A DNA stretch of 64,000 nucleotides from Piscibacillus salipiscarius JCM 13188 (GTDB taxonomy: Bacteria > Bacillota > Bacilli > Bacillales > Alkalibacillaceae), in the NCBI RefSeq assembly GCF_001311865.1, contig NZ_BBCD01000002.1, positions 62,001 to 126,000 on the forward strand, written 5' to 3'. Shown in pieces: positions 59,527 through 64,000 of the stretch. Below the pieces are notes generated by a model. The model was not told the origin of the DNA, did not search any database, and saw only the letters and a list, made by a program, of their open reading frames with translations. How positions within the stretch are numbered: position 1 is the first letter of the stretch; every line of letters starts with the position of its first letter. The position numbers and the translations under genes were made by a program.

Positions 59527-59898
59527 TTAATCTCTCACATTAACAAACACGTTGATTAGGAATAAGATGACACCGAGCACTACAGCGTAGGACATCATCA
59601 TTCCAAATGCGACGAACCCTGCAAATTCAGCTCCTTGAATATACTGAGCTAGGGCAATCATCATAAGTGGTAACCCGATAGTATGAAGCCAGAAATGGGT
59701 TTTTGCCATCCAGCTCCCAGCTGCTTTTGGATATAATTTATAGATGACGGCAGCTAAAGCAAATGATACCCAGCCAATAAGATTAATATGCACATGTACG
59801 CCTGTGAGCGCGTAGTCATGTGCTTGAGACATGTATTGCCCCATCAAAACGCCTACTAAAAAATATAAGACCGAAAGCCTAAACATCCATACGACCAT
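59527..59898 (-). CDS. Small four-helix membrane protein resembling haem-copper oxidase subunit I
   Basis: 123 residues with four membrane segments. The segment TGVHVHINLIGWVSFALAAV resembles the H-x-H...LGW helix of cbb3-type subunit I and NorB, and a second His-bearing segment (WMAKTHFWLHTIGLPLMMI) follows. Full oxidase subunits are over 450 residues, so this is a stand-alone small relative with no known reaction; it may bind haem. ATG 59898 (MVVWMFRLSVLYFLVG) lies 8 nt after AAGG. Single-gene transcript. Confidence 0.75.
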   Translation of the reverse strand: MVVWMFRLSVLYFLVGVLMGQYMSQAHDYALTGVHVHINLIGWVSFALAAVIYKLYPKAAGSWMAKTHFWLHTIGLPLMMIALAQYIQGAEFAGFVAFGMMMSYAVVLGVILFLINVFVNVRD

Positions 59899-59958
59899 GC
59901 AATTCACCTTCTCTCATAAGGTTTTAAACTAATTCATCTTATGAAAGAAAGTTCCATT

Positions 59959-60854
59959 TTATACTAAAAATATGAGTAATACGGACAGGGACACAATGCT
60001 TAATAATGTCGTCACTAACGTTACACTTGAAACAAGATCAGGCCTTGATCTGAATTCCAATGCAAACATCGTAGTGGTCGCAGCTGTCGGCATGGCAGCT
60101 AAGATAATTAATACTTTTCCTAGTAAATCCGACACTGGTAACAACATCACACAAACCCACGCAATCACAGGCATGATGATCAGTTTGATGGCTGTACCTA
60201 AAGCTACTTTTCCAGTTTCAAACTGTTTAAATTTAATGTTCGCAAGCTGCATCCCTAACACAATCATCATAAGTGGCAACGCGACTGCTGCCATGAAATC
60301 GACCATTTCAACGACGCGCGAGTGCAAGTTAACACCTGTAAAATTAAGGCCAAGCGCCACGATAATCGCATAAGTTGCAGGCATTTTGAACACTGAATAA
60401 ACGGCGTATCGAATCTCATAATTGCCTCTAGAAGCATAATAGACGCCAAATGCATTCATGATAATGGTCTGAACAGCCATAAATAAGATCGCATACCTAA
60501 AAGCCTCTTCTCCTAAAGCAAATAGTACAATCGGCGTTCCGTAATTTCCTGAATTCATAAAAGCAGTTGCTAAGATCATGCCACTTTCTTCGCTGCGTTC
60601 CCATTTATTAATCAAAGCAAATAATTTAGTAATCGCTATAATAGCAAACAGTAAAACAAAATTTACGAGGACAATGATGGAAAATTCGCCACCAAAATTT
60701 TCATCATAAAAGCTTGAAACACTAAAAATGGGATGAAAACATAAATGGTGACAGCTGAGACAGGTTTGACGTCTAGCTTTTTCCACATTTGTAATAAGTA
60801 CCCGATTATAAACACACTTATAATTGGCAGCACAACTTGAAGAAAGATCCCCAT
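59959..60854 (-). CDS. AEC (auxin efflux carrier) family transporter (one frameshift)
   Basis: About 299 residues with 8-10 membrane segments. N-terminus MGIFLQVVLPIISVFIIGYL, then a frame change near 60690 (ANFPSLSS / GEFSIIVLVNFVLLFA) and ATAFMNSGNYGTPIVLFALG, the conserved NxGNxG-type motif. The C-terminal PTAATTTMFALEFRSRPDLV is typical. Substrates in the family include malate and other carboxylates; none can be assigned. It starts 77 nt after the HPr-like gene, beyond a terminator-like hairpin. Confidence 0.88.
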
Positions 60855-60897
60855 AAGTACACCAGCTTCCTATCAAATATCTTGATGTTTAATCAAA

Positions 60898-60922
60898 AGG
60901 AAAGCGCCTGATTACAGACGCT
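60898..60922 (-). terminator. Terminator of the sugar-acid operon
   Basis: On the minus strand AGCGTCTG / CAGGCGCT stem (60903-60910 with 60915-60922, one G-T pair), then TTCCTTTTGATT. It lies 10 nt after the HPr-like stop. Confidence 0.75.
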
Positions 60923-60931
60923 CCCACAAAA

Positions 60932-61195
60932 CTATTGATTTAAAAAATCTTTAATCGCTTCTAACGCTTCTTTAGCATCCGGCCCTTCACAAATAATCGT
61001 CACTTCATCATCACCTGACAACTGAAGATTTATTAAGCCTAGGATACTTTTTAAATTCGCTTCTCTCATACTACCATGAACATTCTTTTTTAAAAATATC
61101 TCTGCATCATATTTTTGTATTAACTGACTTAAATCCATAATCGTTTGAGCATCAGTCAACTGAATGCGAATATTCTCACTAATGGTTTCTGACAT
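60932..61195 (-). CDS. HPr-like protein lacking the active-site histidine
   Basis: 87 residues with the HPr fold pattern. The serine site is kept (NLKSILGLINLQLSGDDEVT aligns with KSIMGLMSL around Ser46), but the N-terminal loop that in HPr reads xHARPA is replaced by TDAQTIMDLSQLI, so no His15 is available. Crh, the regulatory paralogue of HPr, also lacks this histidine. It is therefore unlikely to carry phosphate from Enzyme I and may act in regulation. It is the last gene of the operon, 24 nt after the dehydratase. The start has GGAGGTGC. Confidence 0.82.
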   Translation of the reverse strand: MSETISENIRIQLTDAQTIMDLSQLIQKYDAEIFLKKNVHGSMREANLKSILGLINLQLSGDDEVTIICEGPDAKEALEAIKDFLNQ

Positions 61196-61219
61196 AAGAG
61201 CACCTCCAAATTGAATTGA

Positions 61220-62368
61220 TTACCACTCGGCAACGGTTCCGTCTTGATGTCTCCACACAGGGTTGCGCCAGCGATGACCTTTTTCAGCCATTTCTTTAAC
61301 ATAATCTTCATTAATCGTAATTCCTAGCCCAGGACCTTGAGGCAACTTCACATGTCCGTTTTGATAGTCAAAAACGGATCGGTCTTCAATATAGTCTAAC
61401 AAGTCGTTACCTTTATTATAATGAATGCCTAAGCTTTGTTCCTGAATAAACGCGTTATGACTTGTCGCATCCACTTGTAAACACGCAGCAAGCGCAATTG
61501 GACCAAGTGGACAGTGAGGAGCTAACCCCATATCATAAGCTTCAGCCATGCTTGCAATTTTCTTAACCTCTGTAATACCACCAGCATGTGATAAATCCGG
61601 CTGTATAATATCAACGTAACCATCTTCAAAAAGAGGTTTAAAATCCCATCTTGAATACATTCGTTCACCTGTCGCAATTGGGGTGGCTGTATGATTCGCA
61701 ATATCTCTTAATGCTTCATTATGCTCAGGAAGAACGGGTTCTTCAATGAACATAAGCCTGAATGGTTCAAGTTCCTTTGCTAACATTTTAGCCATTGGTT
61801 TATGAACTCGTCCATGAAAATCAATACCGATTCCGATGTTTGGCCCTACTGCATCTCGAACAGCTCGAACGCGTTCGACAACTTGATCCAGTTTATCGTG
61901 CGTATCGATATACTGAAGCTCTTCAGTTCCGTTCATTTTAATCGCATGAAAACCTTTGTCTACAACTTCCTTTGCAGCCGCTCCAACGTCAGACGGCCTA
62001 TCACCGCCAATCCATGAATATACCTTAATGGACTCACGGCAAGCACCACCCATCAACTCATAAATAGGCGCGTTATAATACTTACCTTTAATATCCCATA
62101 ACGCCTGATCAATTCCTGCAATCGCACTCATTAAAATAGGGCCTCCGCGATAAAAGCCAGCACGATACATAACATTCCAATGGTCTTCAATATGAAGAGG
62201 GTTTTTTCCTATTAAATAGTCTTCAAGTTCATGAACCGCAGCTTGAACTGTTTCAGCGCGCCCTTCAATGACAGGTTCACCCCAGCCAACGATACCTTCA
62301 TCTGTCTCAATTTTTAAGAAGCACCACCTCGGCGGCACGACATACGTCGTTAGCTTTGTAATTTTCAC
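61220..62368 (-). CDS. dgoD: D-galactonate dehydratase
   Basis: Mandelate racemase/enolase superfamily; converts D-galactonate to 2-keto-3-deoxygalactonate. 382 residues, intact. The N-terminus [20 protein letters not shown] closely resembles E. coli DgoD. Metal and catalytic positions: [36 protein letters not shown] and [16 protein letters not shown]. The end [16 protein letters not shown] is the family tail. GTG 62368 lies 8 nt after GGAAGGGG and 1 nt after the aldolase stop. The kinase step (DgoK) is not in the window. Confidence 0.93.
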   Translation of the reverse strand: MKITKLTTYVVPPRWCFLKIETDEGIVGWGEPVIEGRAETVQAAVHELEDYLIGKNPLHIEDHWNVMYRAGFYRGGPILMSAIAGIDQALWDIKGKYYNAPIYELMGGACRESIKVYSWIGGDRPSDVGAAAKEVVDKGFHAIKMNGTEELQYIDTHDKLDQVVERVRAVRDAVGPNIGIGIDFHGRVHKPMAKMLAKELEPFRLMFIEEPVLPEHNEALRDIANHTATPIATGERMYSRWDFKPLFEDGYVDIIQPDLSHAGGITEVKKIASMAEAYDMGLAPHCPLGPIALAACLQVDATSHNAFIQEQSLGIHYNKGNDLLDYIEDRSVFDYQNGHVKLPQGPGLGITINEDYVKEMAEKGHRWRNPVWRHQDGTVAEW

Positions 62369-62369
62369 T

Positions 62370-63017
62370 TTATGCACCCCTTCCTTTACCGACCTCAGTT
62401 TTAAACGCTTCAGCTTTCGCTTTAAGACCAGCCCAGTCTTCTTGTTCGATTAAAGTTTTATCAATTAAAGATCCGCCAATTCCAACAGCAACGGCCCCAT
62501 TTCGTATGAAGGATGCTGTATTATCAACATTCACACCACCTGTTGGAACCATCGGAATATGACCTAATGGGCCTTGCAGATCTTTTAAGTATTTTGGACC
62601 AACCGCTGATGCAGGGAAAATTTTCACAACATCAGCGCCGACACGGTGAGCCTTAACCATTTCAGTTGGTGTTAAAACACCAGGAATCGAAATAACGTCA
62701 CGGTCCGCACTCACATTAACAACATCCTCATCAAAAGATGGTGAAAAAATAAACTGCGCCCCTGCATCTATTGCTTGAGTCGCTTCCTCAACAGTCAATA
62801 CCGTACCGGCACCAATTAAAGCTTGATCATTAAAATGGTCTCTTAATTCCTTAATGGACTGGTAAGCATCTTCACTATCAACCGTAAGCTCAAGCACATT
62901 AACTCCAGCACTCACTAGCGTTTCAACTAACGGAAATAATTTGGTCTTTGGGACACGTCTTAGTACCGCAACAACGCCTGATTCCTTAAGTCGCTTTAGG
63001 TCTTCCAACTTACTCAT
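62370..63017 (-). CDS. eda: 2-keto-3-deoxy-6-phosphogluconate/galactonate aldolase
   Basis: 215 residues, intact. Class I aldolase that yields pyruvate and glyceraldehyde-3-phosphate. Glu in [12 protein letters not shown], phosphate loop [14 protein letters not shown], Schiff-base Lys in [15 protein letters not shown] and phosphate-site [13 protein letters not shown] 63017 ([14 protein letters not shown]) lies 8 nt after AGGAG. Next to dgoD the substrate is probably KDPGal, though the enzyme may act on both epimers. Confidence 0.92.
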   Translation of the reverse strand: MSKLEDLKRLKESGVVAVLRRVPKTKLFPLVETLVSAGVNVLELTVDSEDAYQSIKELRDHFNDQALIGAGTVLTVEEATQAIDAGAQFIFSPSFDEDVVNVSADRDVISIPGVLTPTEMVKAHRVGADVVKIFPASAVGPKYLKDLQGPLGHIPMVPTGGVNVDNTASFIRNGAVAVGIGGSLIDKTLIEQEDWAGLKAKAEAFKTEVGKGRGA

Positions 63018-63059
63018 ATCATGCACTCCTTAGATGTTAAATAAGATATCTATGTGACA

Positions 63060-63156
63060 GGCGGCGCTTTCCGCGGGCACGACTCGAGCCTCCTCGAGCT
63101 CATACTTCGCTCTGTGGGGTCTCGAGACTCGTGCTTTTCCCGCAGGAGTCGCCGCC
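63060..63156. repeat. 97-bp palindromic G+C-rich intergenic repeat
   Basis: Starts GGCGGCGCTTTCCGCGGGCA and ends CCCGCAGGAGTCGCCGCC. Outer arms GGCGGC / GCCGCC and inner arms GCACGACTCGAG / CTCGAGACTCGTGC can fold into a long stem. Its G+C content is far above the surrounding sequence. It resembles dispersed palindromic elements I associate with Bacillaceae genomes. It lies between the TRAP permease terminator and the aldolase gene. Confidence 0.8.
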
Positions 63157-63185
63157 ATCATTCAACAACTGTTATATAAAAGCAA

Positions 63186-63215
63186 CTGACAGAATGGTCA
63201 TGACCACTCTGTCAG
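63186..63215 (-). terminator. Terminator after the TRAP permease gene
   Basis: CTGACAGA(A)TGGTCA / TGACCA(C)TCTGTCAG, a long stem with one mismatch, 8 nt after the stop, followed by TTGCTTTTAT on the minus strand. Confidence 0.85.
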
Positions 63216-63222
63216 CTAATGG

Positions 63223-64000
63223 TTAGTCTCCAAATGAGATTAACCATAATGAAATTTCAGGTATAAACACGATCATTAAGACAGAGAACACCATTGCGAA
63301 GAAAAAAGGTATAACAGCCTTCGAAATCCGTTCAATCGAGAGACCTGAGATTCCCGATGCAACGAACAAGTTAACCCCAAGCGGTGGAGTAATGAATCCA
63401 ATCGCAAGACTCACAACCATGATGATACCAAAGTGAATCGGATCATACCCAATATTTGAGGCAATTGGAAGTAAGATTGGCGTTAAAATAATGATCGCGG
63501 CTATTGTATCCATGAAACAACCAACTAGTAATAATAGGGCTGTAATCAGTAGAATTAGAATAATTTTACTATCAGTTAAGGCTAACATCCACTGAGCGAT
63601 CTGATTTGGAATTTGTTCAATCGTTAATAGCTTACCAAATGCATTTGCCGTACCAACGATAATTAATACTGTTGCCGTTGTTAAAGAAGAATCAGCAATG
63701 ATTTTTGGTAAGTGTTTAATTTTCAACTCTCTGTGTAGGAATAAGCCTACAAGCATTCCATAAACAACTGCTACAACAGCTGCTTCTGTTGGTGTGAAAT
63801 AACCACCATAGATTCCACCTAAAATAATAATTGGTATGATCATCGCCCATTTAGCATCCCAAAACGTGTTCAGAATATGGCTAAACGTTACCTTCTCAAG
63901 CGTACCTTTGTAACCTTTCTTCTTCGAGTAAATATACGCCCACGCCATTAGACCAACAGCAACTAAAATACCAGGTAAAATCCCAGCGATAAACATATCA
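63223..64000 (-). CDS. dctM: TRAP transporter large permease DctM (partial)
   Basis: C-terminal 259 residues or so of the large membrane subunit; the 5' end lies beyond the window. At least six membrane segments are seen. GGIYGGYFTPTEAAVVAVVY, FMDTIAAIIILTPILLPIA, MVVSLAIGFITPPLGVNLFV and ASGISGLSIERISKAVIPFF are hallmark segments. TRAP systems import acids such as C4-dicarboxylates and sugar acids; linkage to dgoD and the aldolase suggests galactonate or a uronate. Confidence 0.94.
   Translation of the reverse strand, partial: DMFIAGILPGILVAVGLMAWAYIYSKKKGYKGTLEKVTFSHILNTFWDAKWAMIIPIIILGGIYGGYFTPTEAAVVAVVYGMLVGLFLHRELKIKHLPKIIADSSLTTATVLIIVGTANAFGKLLTIEQIPNQIAQWMLALTDSKIILILLITALLLLVGCFMDTIAAIIILTPILLPIASNIGYDPIHFGIIMVVSLAIGFITPPLGVNLFVASGISGLSIERISKAVIPFFFAMVFSVLMIVFIPEISLWLISFGD

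Noticed and set aside
98-60854. Mass gene decay (pseudogenes) as the cause of the split genes
   Set aside because: Breaks are nearly all single-base, mostly in homopolymers, no domain is missing, and essential-type genes are affected as often as accessory ones.
1-64000. tRNA, rRNA, prophage, transposase or toxin-antitoxin genes
   Set aside because: No sequence or protein with the needed features was seen on either strand.

Overview
The window looks like chromosome from a low-G+C, spore-forming, motile member of the Bacillaceae, probably a halophilic or alkaliphilic relative of Bacillus. The gene order fliT-fliS-fliD-flaG-hag-csrA-fliW-yviE-flgL-flgK-flgN-flgM-yvyF-comFC-comFA-degV-degU-degS / yvyE closely follows the Bacillus subtilis order. 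Other Bacillaceae traits are a YheC/YheD spore-coat-type ATP-grasp gene, a SinI-like antirepressor, gltC divergent from the glutamate synthase genes, and acidic low-complexity linkers in exported proteins. No rRNA, tRNA, prophage, insertion sequence or CRISPR array was seen.

Many conserved genes are broken into two or more reading frames (about fifty breaks). In nearly every case I could reconstruct, the correct protein returns when one base is added to or removed from a homopolymer. I therefore read the breaks as uncorrected sequencing indels and annotate each gene over its full span, naming the break in its entry.

Layout. 1-2.2 kb: tandem YheC/YheD gene. 2.2-11 kb (minus strand): late flagellar genes with three sigma-D promoters. 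11-16.2 kb (minus): comFC, comFA, degV, degU, degS. 16.3-18.9 kb (plus): yvyE and a secreted subtilase with an unusual Gly-Asp-Leu repeat linker. 19-25.3 kb: amino-acid permease, a membrane-anchored coiled-coil protein, a cyclic-di-GMP-I riboswitch leading into a SinI-like gene, an AI-2E-family transporter, a PucR-like regulator and an MsmX-type ATPase. 25.4-27.3 kb: nagB-nagA. 27.4-30.1 kb: glcD-glcF. 30.2-41 kb (minus): a cell-wall salvage cluster with an N-acetyl-sugar kinase, MurR, AnmK, MurQ, a penicillin-binding-like hydrolase and a complete dipeptide-type ABC importer. Divergent from it is a SpoIID/LytB-domain gene. 42.7-45.3 kb: VanZ-like protein, M20 amidohydrolase, proC. 45.6-52.8 kb: glutamate synthase genes and gltC. 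52.8-58.9 kb: a small membrane protein and a second peptide ABC importer. 59.5-64 kb (minus): a small haem-copper-oxidase-like membrane protein, an AEC transporter, and a sugar-acid operon (TRAP permease, KDPG/KDPGal aldolase, galactonate dehydratase, HPr-like protein lacking the active histidine).

How parts fit. The motility block, CsrA/FliW, DegS/DegU, the SinI-like protein and the riboswitch are all parts of the motile/sessile/exoprotease decision. AnmK, MurQ and the kinase would convert imported muropeptide sugars toward GlcNAc-6-phosphate, which NagA and NagB send to fructose-6-phosphate. The main unexplained structure is a degenerate repeat family with a strict 21-bp period at four separate intergenic loci.
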